Assembly: GCA_030490835.1 (NCBI GenBank)
Contig: CM059975.1
Location: forward strand, 31,404,133 to 31,468,132
Direction: 5' to 3'
Source: Annona cherimola
Taxonomy: Eukaryota > Streptophyta > Magnoliopsida > Magnoliales > Annonaceae
DNA: 64,000 bases
Within the stretch, counting starts at the first letter, position 1; each line of letters starts with the position of its first letter. The position numbers and the translations under genes were made by a program. The notes under the pieces are model-generated. The model saw only the letters and a list, made by a program, of their open reading frames with translations, searched no databases and was not told the origin of the DNA. Below, piece after piece: positions 23,896-36,368 of the stretch.

Positions 23896-25059
23896 TGTTG
23901 ACACCCCTCCCTCAAGCACAAAGATGGATAAATGAGAATAAGATCCAAGCCCAACAATAACAAGTCACTCAAGAACAAACACCAATGGGTTCTATGTCAA
24001 CGACCCATTTAAACAAGTCCAGAAAAACTCAAAAAACTAAACCTCTAAACAGGCCTGTCCAATCTCAGCCCACAGGAGCAAAGCTCCACCAAGCTTTCGA
24101 AAGCAGGCTCTTCAACAACCAGATCCGGCCCACAAGAGCAAAGCTTCTACGGGCCACCGAATGGGCTCTATAATGCAGCTCACCGGGTCCAGCCCACCAA
24201 GCCTCAAAAGCAGGCTCTTCTACAATAGTTCATCGGGCCTCCACAATGGCCCACCCAAAACAATGGGCTTAACTAAGCTCTAGCCCACCAAATTCCAGCC
24301 CACTATGAAAGAAGTCCACCAAGCTCAGGCCCATGGACCAAGTCCAATATCTCAAGTCGCCCAAAACCCATGCTCTCACCTATAAAAGGAGGTGCACCCC
24401 CCTTCTCAAGGACACACTTGGAGAGATATCCCAGAGGGAAGGACGGGAGTCTGCAGTAAAATCCTGGCGTCCCGATTTTCCCGCTGTACGAGCTCCAAGC
24501 TTCTCTTCCACGTTCTACTTTTCCATCTCTCCCATTCTCTCAAATATTTTCATTTTTCCCTTTTCAGGTTTGTGTAAACCGCCTCGGGTTGGCAGATTTC
24601 ACTATATTTGCTTCAATTCGAAAGCCGGAATCCGAACTTTGTACGATTAGTGCCTTATTTCATTAAAAACAGGGACTGATCTCCCTTCAAAGATCAGTGG
24701 CGACTCTATTTTTTATTTTTTTACGTGTGTATTTGAGTTAACGCCCCGGCAAGGCGGGTGCATGCGGGTCCACAGATTTCAGCATAATATGCTACCGTTA
24801 TGCTGCCGGATTTGTGACTTGATCCGTGTACGGAAAGCCTCGTCTTAACCGTTATACTGCCGAATCCACGAGAAAACGCCCATATGTCAAATTTATCTAA
24901 AAACCGTGAATCCTAACGCATTTTACTCCATGTGAATGCAGGGAAGCTAATCTCGCACTGCTGCCTCGGAGGTGTTGAAAACTCATCCGGCACGGCCTAG
25001 ATTTTTAAGGTGAAGAGAAACCATCCGAGCCCATCGTAGCGCTCGCAGCGGGTGCTACA
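23896..25059 (+). repeat. 5' LTR of nested element
   Basis: It starts TGTTGACACC and ends GGTGCTACA. It is collinear with the 3' LTR at 32559-33720 with scattered substitutions. It contains a promoter TATA box at 24381 and a repeated ccgttatgctgccg-type motif in the downstream part. The open frame at 24333-24650 and its counterpart at 32995-33312 are LTR sequence, not genes. Confidence 0.95.
24381..24388 (+). promoter_or_regulatory. TATA box in 5' LTR
   Basis: tataaaag lies after cccatgctctcacc and is conserved at the same place in the 3' LTR (33043-33050). RNA start would be expected about 30 bases downstream, near ctcaaggacacacttgg. Confidence 0.75.
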
Positions 25060-25062
25060 GCT

Positions 25063-25081
25063 TGGCGACTCCGCTGAGGAC
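25063..25081 (+). other. primer-binding site of nested element
   Basis: TGGCGACTCCGCTGAGGAC starts three bases after the 5' LTR ends. This form is typical of Tat/Ogre-type gypsy elements; the matching tRNA is probably tRNA-Arg, which I recall rather than prove here. Confidence 0.7.
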
Positions 25082-25689
25082 GGCGTTGTTGGTCTACATC
25101 GAGCGCAAGGGGGATAGATATCAAAAGATCGGAGCTTCTTCCTCGCTGAACAGCGAGCTCTAGGAACATTTTCGTCTTCCGACAGCGGATTTCTGGCGTT
25201 TCTGCCCAAATCGCGCAGAAACCTGACAAGTTTTTAGGTCCAGAGGCGTTCAACTCATAAACTGGAAGGAACTCGTAAAAGAGAACTCTTGAACATCACC
25301 TCGTAACTGTCCAGGCACATAAAACGAACCTAAAGGAAGGACCTCCAACAAATATAAAATCAAGCGACGCTAAGAAAAATCCAACATAAAAATCACACCT
25401 TTTCCACAACCTAGGAGTTTTCTGGTTACACTTCCAAAAATGCTTCAAGCGAACTGGTCACTCCTCCAGAAACTCTTCAAGCGAACTGGTCACTTTTCCA
25501 GAAGCGCCTCAGGCAAACAAAACCCGCAAATCCCGAATATTTTTTACGCGTGGAACTTAAAACAAACAAAATCTGCAAAGGACACAGAAGGACCTGGATT
25601 TGCAAGCATCCATCCAAAGGTTGATCTCCTTATTATCTGTTTACAAGTACTAATCATTTTTATTGATTGCTCAGGTTTTTCACCATAGC

Positions 25690-27040
25690 TCAAAGGAAAA
25701 ATAAGTCAATCGTGGATCGAAGCCCCGTGGTTACCAGATCAAGAGCAGCTAGGATGGAGTCCGAGCAATCCTCACACCATGAAGATCGGGATCACCAGTT
25801 CAAGTAGTCTATCGAAGCCTACATGGCGGCAATGGACAAGAGGATGCAGAAATTAGAAGAGGTCCTGTCAAACATGGGACCACCTCTAATAGGCGGCCAG
25901 AATACGGCTACACCACCTTTCTGTTCCCAAAACCCGAACACGGAACAAGATGAAGGACCTCAACAATCTTCCCACAAATCACGGAACGATCACTATAAAG
26001 AAGAAGAGGTGGTCTTAAAACAAGGCTGCAATAAAATTCAAGATCTCAAGAACCAACTCCAGAACCAACTAAAAGAAATGGAGGAGTGAATTCGACAACA
26101 TTAAGGGGAGGGCCTACCCTCGGCCAAAATAGAATATCTATGCCCTTTCCCCTACACCAAGCTACCCGAGAAGTTTGAGATACCGGCTCTACCTGCGTAT
26201 GAAGGAGACTCATGCCCAAGGGCTCATCTTAAGGCCTTTTGCGGCATCCTATACCCCTTGGTGAAGAGCGAAGAGGTCTTGATAAGGCTATTCCAACATA
26301 GCTTAAAAAAAGACGCCTTGGAGTGGTACACATCACTTGATTGCTGATTGATTAAAACATAGGAACAACTTTCTCTAGCCTTCATGGACCGCTTCTCATA
26401 CAAGCTAAATATGGCTCCCAAAAGGGCCGATCTCAAAGCACTAAAACAAAAAGGGGATGAAACATTTTCCGAATACGTGGCTAGATAGCGAGCATTGGCG
26501 ATAAAAATGAAGAGTTTGTTGCCTTTGGACGAACAAATCTCCATCATCATCAACTCAGTACTCCCGAGTATCTCGAGTTACCTCATTTCTCACCCTTATG
26601 TCAACTTCACTTAACTCCTCCAAGCCGGTGACCAAGTGGAGGCGAAAATCAGACATGACATCATCTCCCCATGGCCACAACAGGGGAATGCTATTTATCT
26701 TGAACAAGCAAGACAGACATCTCAAATAGCGGACATCGACATGGAAGTCAATTTTGTCAAGGGTAATGCCAAAACCTTTGACCCTTCTATTTTCATAACA
26801 AAAGTCCAACCCCATAATGCTCCTATTATTTTACAAGGCCGAAATGCCAACCCTATCACCCTTCAAAGAAAATGCGTTGAGCCTATCATTTTATATAAAC
26901 CACTCTTCGAGGAAAGAAACCCCTCCAATATTTTTCTTACAAACCCGAGAACTCCACTCAAAATAACAAGCCAACCAACTTTGCCTCACTTGTCCCCAAA
27001 AAATATTTTCATTCCAGTCAACTAATCAACATGCCCACAG
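25690..27040 (+). pseudogene. gypsy-type gag, broken
   Basis: After a charged N-terminal part (about 25823-26089) with a short coiled-coil-like segment, the retrotransposon gag domain is visible: LPEKFEIPALPAYEGDS, then KDALEWYTSL, then AFMDRFSYKLNMAPKRADLK and KMKSLLPLDEQISI (about 26150-26560). Internal stops (for example in WYTSLDC-stop and VAR-stop) disable it. Downstream to 27040 the frame continues without a zinc knuckle or protease motif. The protein would form the particle that packages element RNA; this copy would need gag from a relative. Confidence 0.82.
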
Positions 27041-28080
27041 TCTAAAAATGCAGAAGAAAATTCCAAAGCTCCTTACACCTCTAAGGCTAGCATCCATCTA
27101 AAGCAATCATTGTCATCATCATCTACACAACCATGCCTGACCGCGGAAGGTGAAATATTAATCTTATCGACAAAGCAGACAAACGCTTCAGAAAAGGAAG
27201 TGCTAGCCAAAGAGCACAAAGTTCGAAAATTCCTGCATAAGAAAATCTAAACGGAAAAGATCATCTACAAGTCACAAATGAATTTATCCCTCACGTAGAC
27301 AATCAAGCAAAGGCATCTAAAAAGCCTCAACAAACCATCATCAACACAGGCAATGTCGACAAAGTCGAACAGCCAACAAGGTCAGCCCCGGAAGCCGCAA
27401 AATGCGCAGGGCACACAACCATCATCGATCAACCCACTGTTACAAATACATCTTCGTCAACACATTCACAAGGGATATTTCAAAATGGCTACCAGACAGT
27501 CTTTCCATCAAGCTTGACAGGAAAAATGTCAATAACCAGTGAAGACAATATTTCACGGGAGGCAAAAAGCACACAAAAAGCAAAAGGCTGGGGGCATGCC
27601 AGAGAAGAATGGGGGAGCCTACCAAAGCCGCATACCAGAGAAGCATTAAATTCAAGCTACAAGAGATCATTTACAAACAAAGGCTGAAGAGCAAAAGGTA
27701 GAAAAAAATACATTTATATCATCCCGAAGCATGGGGGCAAGCGGTTCTGAAGAAAAATGACACAAACTATTTTTATATCATGTCACATCCTACATCAAAC
27801 AAAGTTTAGGACCCGGGAGGCAAAGTTGCATGAAGAAAGATATTTATATACTCCTTTAAAAAAAAAGAAAAGAAAAAATACAAAGCAAGATGATAGCTAC
27901 AAATTCAACAAATAATGCATGGACGACATCCAAAAACCACCTCTCTGCACTCTCCATGAAATCAGATGCAATCCTTAACTGCTGAACTGCTGCTGCTGGA
28001 AACAGGCTTCATCGACCTAAAAAGTTTTAGGCTTCCACACCACTGCTTGCCAATGAATTTCCAGACACTTTTCGAAACAT
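27041..28080. other. internal region of nested element, no domain seen
   Basis: Where protease and reverse transcriptase should be, no DSG, YxDD or DDE motif is found in any frame. The plus-strand reading is Ser/Gln/Lys-rich with frequent stops. Confidence 0.6.
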
Positions 28081-28084
28081 CCAA

Positions 28085-28275
28085 ATGAAGAAACCGGTTC
28101 ACTGGCGCCCAGGCGCCAACTTACTGCCCCACAAGAACACTCCAAAGCTCCTCGGGTCGACAGGCTTTCAGAGAGTTGGCGCACAAGCTGGCAAAGGAAA
28201 GAGCCTCCAGATCCCCGAGTCGACAGACTTCCAGAGAGTTGGCGCCTCGGCGCCAAACAAGCAAGCAAAAGAAAG
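28085..28275. repeat. direct repeat with ggcgcc motifs
   Basis: gagtcgacag and cagagagttggcgc recur about 64 bases apart (near 28152 and 28215), and ggcgcc-rich segments frame them. This is part of the non-coding interior of the nested element. Confidence 0.65.
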
Positions 28276-29454
28276 AACCGCAGGATAGTTCACTGATCTA
28301 AGAAAGTTACGGGGATTGATAGCACTGCTCACAAAATGAATTTCCAGATCCACCAACAGACGCCCCTCAACATGACTAAAAGGGTCGAGAACTCAGAAAT
28401 AGATGGTGAACAGACAGGAGATGAGCTGCAACTGACCCCGAACCGTCTCTTGATCCATTCAAAACGGAAATGCAAGATTTGGCGGAAGATTCATGAAGCA
28501 TGCATGGAGGAATGCAATTCAACGGTTTGACGCTTAAAATTCAGATTCATTGAGAGTCGCGGCGCTGTTTTGACAAATCCCTTGAAGCTCATAAAACCCG
28601 AAACCAAAGCAAAGAAAGGAAACATCAAGATATGATCAAGGAAAAACATTCCATTTCATTCAAAGGCATTCCCAAATATACAATTACAAGCTAAAGGAGG
28701 AAGACCTCTCAAGTGTATGTCCAAAAAGAATCTCAAAGAAGGAGAGAGTAATACATATGAAAATACAAAAAATGGAGTATATACAATCCACTAGCCCCAC
28801 TCCTCCAACATCAACAAAAAAAGAAAAGAAGCAAAAGACTACACGCAGCATTGTCCATGGCGCCTAACATTTGAAAGTTGGCTAAGATGCTCCAAGATGG
28901 CTTCATGACAATCAACCATTCTTCCCATGGCGGCCAAGGCGTCGGATTGGTGCAAGCACAAAGAGGCCAAAGCTCCCAACTGTGTATGCAAGACTTGCAT
29001 ATCCCGGTATATCGTCGTGATCCCATGGAAAGATCCGCAGTAGAAACGGTACCATTTGCGGCAAGAACCTGAGGACGCATACTCGCGATAAGTTGGTTCA
29101 TCCAACTACGGTAATCACTAGTTGCCTCAGCCACCACAGTGGCTACGACTCCCAACTCCAAAGTCGCGCGACTTGAAGCTCATTCTTGCCTAACGGCGCC
29201 GATCAAAGAAAGAATATGGGAGTCATAACTGGAATACCCGGAAGGAGAGCCATAAACGTAGGGAAGATCCTGCAACACCCAGAACCGCCGCCATCAAAGC
29301 CAAATAAGGAGAAAGAAACCAAGTAAGAAGACAGGATCCCCCACCGATGGGGAGTAAAATCTCCACGGACGAACCACCACCTTGCGTCGCTACTGCCTCG
29401 AGCGTAGATGAAATCGATTGGTGACAAAGCGGCCCATAGCACGGAGATCACAAA

Positions 29455-29770
29455 GAGAGAGAAGACAATTCGGGAAGGAGATAAACAAGCAAAAGGAAGA
29501 AATCGCGGGCAATGCGCTGACAGCAACCCATCCAAAGAAGGAGCGTAGAAGGGACATGGTAAAGAGATTTCGAGCCGGACAGATACGAATCTAAAGGTTG
29601 CTTACATGTCCAAGCAAGTTGACATTCAACAGGTACCATAAGAGAGAAGACAATCCGAGAAGAAGACAACGAGCAAAAAGGATAAAATCACAGGCAATGC
29701 GCTACAACAATCCAATCGTAGTGAAGGACAAATGCAGAAGAAGTATGGCAAGGAGATTTCGAGCCGGACG
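29455..29770. repeat. direct duplication in nested element
   Basis: A block of about 127 bases starting gagagaagacaatt at 29455 and ending gagccggac recurs from 29642, so the copies are offset by about 187 bases. They are clearly diverged. Confidence 0.8.
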
Positions 29771-31494
29771 AACGAGAAAATTGCGCAAAATCGGGAAAAT
29801 ACAACTCTCGCACGAAACGAGTTTGTCAGCAGGCGGATCGCAAAAATAAAGAGGGACGCCGATCGACCTAGAAAGTTTTTAGGTCTATATATATACAAAA
29901 TACACAGCAGCCCTGTGCAGAATTCTCAATGGCCTACGGCCTACAAAGGATTAAGACATTCCAAGAAACATCAAAGACAAGAGATTTACAAGATTAATGC
30001 CCTGTAGAAGCAACATATCACATAGATGCATCCAAAGCACAAAATAAGAAGATTTTCCAAAAATGAACCAATGTTCACGCGGCTTTACATCCAAAAAAAT
30101 GGGCATCCAAAGCATCCAGATTTACAAAAAATACAGTTTAGCCGAAAGGGGAAAAGATGAAGAAAAGCCTTCAATGCATCCCACCGGCAGCCCTAGCTCG
30201 AGCAAGGACGTCGCCACCCGAGGCTTCGTGACGACCGTCTGAGATGAGATCAGGGGCCCGAACATTGCACCCGTACCTTGAGTACCACAGATCATAGTCT
30301 CCTTCTGGCAACTCAAAATTCACCAACCCCCATCCATCTTGACATTGGTGGAGCTCTTCTATGGAAACTGAGTTTTGCTCCACAAAGAAATGATGAACAA
30401 GGGGAGACGGGATTCGCTTGTCACCCATCAACTGCCACAGCAGTCTATCCCCAAAGTGCCAGGTGGCACACACCTCATATGAAAACAAGAAGCGGCTGGT
30501 AGACTCTCTCACCACAGCATTTGCAACAGGATCATGCATCCATCAAGCATAAGGCCATCAAGCATAAGGGCAAGCATAAAATTATCACACGGCTACAAAA
30601 GAAGGCAATCATTCAGTCAAGCATGAGCAATTTGGAAAAAGAGAAAAGTCATCATAGAAACCATATCGATCAAAAACAAGTCTTCAAAATGCTTCAACTC
30701 AAAAAATAAAAAGGTGGCAGTCACACCCAAAGGCATGAAGAAGAAGAAAAAATGGGTACCTCTGTTTCCTTATTCAAGCTACGGACTCCATCATAAAGCA
30801 TGGCAGAGGAAGCACCACAGAAGGCCAAAAATCACCTTCAACGGACTCCTAAAAAGGAAGGAGATGACAAAAGTCACCACAACAGAAGGGTTGCTTGAGA
30901 GATAATCCTAAGACATCCTCATACTCCACAATTGACAACAGAAATCAAAGCTTCCCACCCGCTCATCATCAAGTAAAGGTCATATAAAATACCGGCAACT
31001 GGCAAATAGCGCATAACAACCGACAAGCAAAAGATGAATGACAGCATACAAGGGACTACCTGCTAAACCAGATGATGGCCAGCCACACCGCAAGGTCCTG
31101 CAAAGATAAGTAAAACAACTAGAACCAACGACCAAGCACTGACTCGTGGCATTTCAGCAATAAGTCTCCCAAGCTATAAAAAAAATAGAAGCTGGATCAA
31201 ACAAAGAAAAAGGCGAAAGAACGGAGCAACTCCAACACCAAAGCAGCAATACATCCACACAACCCCATATTGCAGCTTGCAATCGGGCCAATACTCATCC
31301 CTTCTTTTCACCAGTCGCGTCTAAGACGGCTGCTCCAGCCACCAGTGCAGCAGCTGCAAACATGACAGCAATGGGAAAAATAAGATAGCGCAAAATCTCT
31401 CCCTTTTCTCCTATCCGTGCATCTCCAAAACCCTTGACGTGGCAGCTATCTCCGCAGTTAAGGCAAATGCCAGTCAACAAAGAACAAGAACTCT

Positions 31495-31498
<4 letters not shown>

Positions 31499-31526
<28 letters not shown>
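31499..31526. repeat. (GA)n microsatellite
   Basis: About 13 uninterrupted GA units inside the nested element, directly upstream (plus-strand sense) of the antisense frame block at 31553. Confidence 0.95.
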
Positions 31527-31531
<5 letters not shown>

Positions 31532-32542
31532 AAAGGGATGAGATACCTACTGGTCGATAGCAGCAACTCTAATGAATGTCGGTGATTCCCTCACCATCTG
31601 AGCAAGTGCTCTCCAGCGTTAACAGACATCTGGCTCACCCAAATCGCACTCACCAACGCCTATAGTCACCCAACATTGTCGTCATTAACACCGGCCGCAA
31701 GATAAGAACAAAGCAAAAGAAAATGAAGAAGAGAGTACCGCTCAGCCCAATGACTAATAGCCATTGCCCGGATAGGCCCTGAACAGTGCTAGCAAACCCT
31801 TCCAAAGAGCCGGGACGATTGCCGATGGACTCCCGAATCACCCGGGTAGCGGTTCTAAATCACCCAACAATAATCGCACAGTCGCTCCACATTAGTGAAC
31901 AACCAAAAGATAGCACCGACATATGATTAAAGAAAAAAGGAGAGACGAAGGAGTACCTTACAGAAGCGGCCAGAGAGGACAAACCTGACCAGCGGCGGCG
32001 ATCCCGGCGGTAGCAGGCGAGCCCTCAAACAGCAGAAGTCACCGGAGAAGACAACCAGCGGCAGCAACAAGCAGCGCAATCCAATTGTCGCCGAAGAAGA
32101 GAAACGGCAGCACGGCAGCAGCAACGGTGACCGCACAGCGGCGGCGACGACGACGATTTTAGCAGCTGCAGTAGCTAGAAGGGAAGGAGGAGGAGATGGC
32201 CCGAGCAGCGGCGGCGACCAGCAAGAAAAAAGAAAAGGGAAACTGAAGAATAGGGCCCCCATCGGAGACCCTAAAAATCGGTAAAATGGCATAAAGCTCC
32301 TCACTATCTCCAAAAATTGCGAAATCACTCGGATTCAAGACTAGTGTGAAACAACCCAGCAAGTCCACAGATTTTTCAAAAATGACCACTCTCCCTGAAA
32401 AAACATCGTGAGTTCGCAGAAATTGCAAAAAAATAAAAACAAAAACAAAAACAAAAAAAATAAAAACAAAAAAACAAAAAAGGTGTTTAGGTCAATGCTA
32501 AAATGGGTGTCCCACTTTGTCATTCACTGTCAAGACGCTTCT

Positions 32543-32558
32543 GGCAAAGGGGGGCAGC
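32543..32558 (+). other. polypurine tract of nested element
   Basis: ggcaaaggggggcagc directly precedes the 3' LTR. This purine-rich segment normally primes plus-strand DNA synthesis, and its position confirms the LTR start at 32559. Confidence 0.85.
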
Positions 32559-33720
32559 TGTTGACACCTCTCTCTCAAGCACAAAGATGGATAAATGGGA
32601 ATGAGATCCAAGCCCAATAATAACAAGCCACTCAAGAACAAACACCAATGGGTTCTATGTCAACGACCCATTTAAGCAAGTCCAGAAAAAACCAAAAAGC
32701 TAGGCCTCTAAACAGGTCTGTCCAATCTCAGCCCACAGGAGCAAAGTTCCACCAAGCCTCGAAAGTAGACTCTTCAACAACCAGATCCGGCCCACAAGAG
32801 CAAAGCTTCTACAGGCCACCGAATGGGCTCTATAATGCAGCCCACCGGGTCTAGCCCACCAAGCCTCAAAAGCAGGCTCTTCTACAACAGTTCATCGGGC
32901 CTCCACAACGGCCCACCCAAAACAATGGGCTTAGCCAAGCTCTAGCCCACCAAGTTCCAGCCCATTATGAAAGAAGTCCACCAAGCTCAAGCCTATGGAC
33001 CAAGTCCAACATCTCAAGTGGCCCAAAGCCCATGCTCTCACCTATAAAAGGAGGTGCACCCCCCTTCTCAAGGACACACTTGGAGAGGCATCCCAGAGGG
33101 GAGGATGGGAGTCTACAGTAAAATCCCGGCGTCCCGATTTTCCCGCTCTACGAGTTCCAAGCTTCTCTTCCACATTCCCCCTTTCCATCTCTCTCATTCT
33201 CTCAAATATTTTCATTTTCTCCTTTTCATGCCCGTGTAAACCGCCTTGGGTTGTCAGATTTCACTATATTTGCTTCAATTCGACGGTCGAAATTCGAACT
33301 TTATACGATTAGTGCCTTATTTCATTAAAAACAGGGACTGATCTCCCTTCAAAGATCAGTGGCGACTCCATTTTTTATTTTTTGCGTGCGTGTCTGAGTT
33401 AACACCCCGGCAAGGTGGGTGCACCCGGGTCCACGGATTCCAGCATAATACGCTGCTGTTATGCTGCCGGATTTGTGACTTGATCCGTATACGGAAAGCC
33501 TCGTTTTAGCCGTTATGCTGCCGAATACATGAGAAAACACTCATATGTCAAATTTATCTAAAAACTGTGAATCCTAATGCGTTTTACTCCACGTGAATGC
33601 AGGGAAGCTAAGCCCGCACTTCTGCCTCGAAGGTGTTGAAAATCCATCCGGCATGGCCCAGATTTTTAAGGCGAGGAGAAACCATCCGAGCCCATCGTAG
33701 CGCTCGCGGCGGGTGCTACA
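32559..33720 (+). repeat. 3' LTR of nested element
   Basis: It starts TGTTGACACC and ends GGTGCTACA, collinear with the 5' LTR and only a few bases different in length. Substitutions are scattered, so the insertion is not recent. It carries the TATA box at 33043-33050. The gypsy host element resumes at 33721. Confidence 0.95.
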
Positions 33721-34995
33721 CTAGGATAAGACCATCGCTACTTTGGAGAGAGATATTACTGGCCACACATAAGGAGAGAGATATCTAGATTTGTGTAGCC
33801 AAGTTATGTGTGCCAGACTACAAAGGGGCAATCCTAACATACCAGGTTGTATATGCCTCTATTAGTTCTAGAAAATATTTGATAAGATCTGTCTATGGAT
33901 TTTGTACTTGGCCTACCTTAAACACAAAGATGTGTAAATTTCATTTTTGTTATTGTTGACAGGTTTCCAAGACGAAGCACTTCATTCCTTGAAAGAAGAC
34001 CTCATATGCTAATGGAGTTATCAAACTATTCTTCAAGGAGGTTATTTGGCTAGCCAAAGTCTATCACTTCATACTAGGACAACAAATTCCTTGGTCATTT
34101 TTGGAAGATCTTATGGAGAATGTTTCATTCATCTTTGAATTTCATTAGCATAGCCCACTCACAAACTAATGGCCAAATAAAGGCAATCAACAGGACACTT
34201 GACAACTTAATTTGCAACATCTATGGAGACAAGCCTAAGTTGTGGGATCTTGCACTACCCGAGGTAGAATTTGCATACAATAATGTTGTTCACAATGCCA
34301 CGGTAAAATCTCCATTTTCTATGATATATGCAAAATCCCCGCAGCATGCTCTCGACCTAATCAACTATCTAAAACAAAGAGTCAGTATAGCTGCTAAAAA
34401 CATGGCACATCAACGGGTAGATGTGAGAGCAAAAGTCATGAGGACGTTTGAGAATATAAAAGTTGATGAAATTTTGAGATAGAGTAGAACTGGAAAAGGA
34501 AATATTTTTTAGAATTATTTGATTGATATAAAATAATATGAGTAAAGCTGGAATAAATAGGATAATTGAAAAAATAATTAAATTATGGGGTAAAGTTGAA
34601 AAAATAACGTTGTTGGGTTGTTAAATCATTCAGGGGATAACGTAACGTATACGATGTTTTCCCATGTCATCCCACGTTTTCTAATTCCAAAACGTCCCAT
34701 ACAAAGAAACTGAACAAGCGAACCTCAAATATAAGAAAGCAGCAAATCAACATCGCGAGAAGCAGCTTTTTGAAATTGAGGAGCAAGTGATAATATTCCT
34801 ACGCAAAGAAAGGTTTCCTATGAGAACCCACATTAAGTTACAGCCGAGGAAGTGTGACTCATACAAGATCCTGAAAAGATTAACCATAATGTGTATATTG
34901 TTGATTTGCCTGACAGAATGGAAAATTGTAAAATATTCAATTTGGCAAACCTTTATACATTCCATTCTCAAGATGAATCCTTTTATCTCAACATT
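33721..34995 (+). pseudogene. gypsy gag-pol, integrase part, broken
   Basis: Continuation of the outer gypsy pol after the nested element: DKTIATLERD at 33726 onward, part of the catalytic core, then SIAHSQTNGQIKAINRTLDN and KLWDLALPEVEFAYNN (34120-34380), and after an interruption the C-terminal part with IIFLRKERFP and a worn YIVDLPDRM (about 34740-34925). That segment is typical of gypsy pol downstream of integrase. Stops and frameshifts are present. Confidence 0.87.
34483..34700. mobile_element. probable MITE inserted in gypsy pol
   Basis: Sequence related to gypsy pol stops near 34470 (VDEIL) and resumes near 34725 (NLKYKKAANQHREK). The roughly 220 bases between are AT-rich and non-coding, with phrases like aataaataggataattgaaa that recall Tourist-like MITEs. 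Ends and TSD are not defined. Confidence 0.4.
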
Positions 34996-35000
34996 TTAGC

Positions 35001-36322
35001 TACGGGTGTTAATAGTCATAGTCAACCCGTCAACCCATTCGTCCAACCCATTTATAAATGGGTTTAGTTTGGGATTTTTTAATAAATAGGTTATGATCCG
35101 CCAACCCGTTTAACCATTTAATTAAATAAATGGATTAGGGTTGAGATTTTATAACTCGTCAACCCGTTTAATAACCTATTTAACCCATATAATCTGTTCA
35201 ACCCGTTTAATTCGTTCAACCCATTTAACTCACTTCACTCATTAAAGTTTTATATATATACATGTAAACTCCGTAGTTACTTTCCCTCTCTAAGTCTTCA
35301 TCCGGTCACCTAATTTTTATTTTTCCACTACTGCCCAAATTCCATTTTTCCATTACTGCCCTATTTTTATTTTTTTTACGTCGAAAACACTTTCTCGTCT
35401 CTCCTTGCGAGATCATCATCTATTAAAATCTAGGCTTTTAGGTTATTTGTTATACAACCCGTTAACAACCCACCAACCCGTTTATTAAATGGGTTGTAAA
35501 TGGGTTAAGGTTGAGGTTTTTTAAATTGGTTAATAAATGGATTAGGGTTGAGATATTTTAAATGAGTTAGGATTAGGATTAGACTCCAATCCGTCCAACC
35601 CAATCCGTTAACACCCCTAGCTACTACTACATTCCTACCGTGCAAATATGCAAAATACATAAACGTATTTATATTATTATATATAATTAATCTTCTGCTA
35701 TGGCAAAGAGAGGGATGGATTATGGACATTCTGGTCAACCCGATCAACCCGCTCGTTCAACCGTTTATAAATGAATTTGGGTTGAGATTTTTGAATAAAC
35801 GGATTATGATCCACCAACCCGTTCAACCATTTAATTAAATAAATGGATTAGAATTGAGATTTTATAACTCGTCAACCCGCTTAGTAACCCATTTAACCTG
35901 TTCAACCCGTTTAATTTGTTCAACTAATTTAACTTGCTTAACTCATTAAAGTTTTATATATATATATGTAAACCCCTTGATTATTTTTCCTCTCTAAGTC
36001 TTTCTTTAGTCATCTAATTTTTATTTTTTACTGTTGCCCTAATTTTATTTTTCCTTTACTATCTTATTTCTATTTTCCCTACGCCGAAAACATCCTCTCG
36101 TCTCTTCCTGCGAGATCATTATCTACTAGAATTTAGGCTTTTAAGTTATTTGTTATACGACCCGTTAACAACATACCAACCCGTTTATTAAATGAGTTGT
36201 AAATGGATTAGGATTGAGATTTTTTAAATGAGTTAATAAACAGATTATGGTTAAGATATTTTAAATGAGTCAGGATTAGAATTAGACTCCAACTCGTCCA
36301 ACTCAATTCGTTAATACCCTTA
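35001..36322. mobile_element. hAT-type MITE, head-to-tail dimer
   Basis: The outer ends TACGGGTGTTAATA and, inverted, TAAGGGTATTAACG are flanked by attttagc (34993-35000) and attctagc (36323-36330), an 8-bp TSD with one change. Inside are two similar copies in the same orientation, 35001-35619 and about 35707-36322, separated by about 87 bases. The first copy has its own good right end (TTAACACCCCTA). Both are rich in CAACCCG and GGGTTG words. It interrupts the last part of gypsy pol. Confidence 0.78.
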
Positions 36323-36368
36323 ATTCTAGCTAACTCAAGGTTGAGCCTTTCCCAAGTGGAGAGGACCG

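Larger units (their letters stand above)
29200..32430 (-). other. antisense ORF region of nested element
   Basis: Read against the element, several minus-strand frames look protein-like though broken: a block with YEVCATWHFGDRLLWQLMG (30171-30539); frames with hydrophobic segments such as LLVIGLSGTLFFIFFCFVL (31650-31841) and YLIFPIAVMFAAAALVAG (31295-31480); and an Ala/Ser/Leu-rich frame at 31927-32428. Splice-like signals separate them (ctgtaag/gtactcc near 31950, gaccag/gtaggt near 31553, ttctttag/agttc near 31490). Antisense reading frames downstream of pol are known in some Tat-clade elements. No family is recognised and the gene model is tentative. Confidence 0.4.
23896..33720 (+). mobile_element. 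non-autonomous LTR retrotransposon nested in gypsy
   Basis: Two LTRs of about 1.16 kb in the same orientation (23896-25059 and 32559-33720) flank 7.5 kb. A primer site follows the first LTR and a polypurine tract precedes the second. The flanks are ctatg and ctagg, a 5-bp TSD with one mismatch, and outside them the gypsy integrase frame resumes (LG, then DKTIATLERD). Inside is a broken gag at the 5' side, no recognisable protease, reverse transcriptase, RNase H or integrase, and GC-rich sequence with antisense ORFs at the 3' side. The primer site and layout resemble Tat/Ogre-clade gypsy elements, but that placement is inference. Confidence 0.9.

Noticed and set aside
24333..24650. 105-residue frame, also present at 32995-33312
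   Set aside because: Both are the same part of the two LTRs of the nested element.
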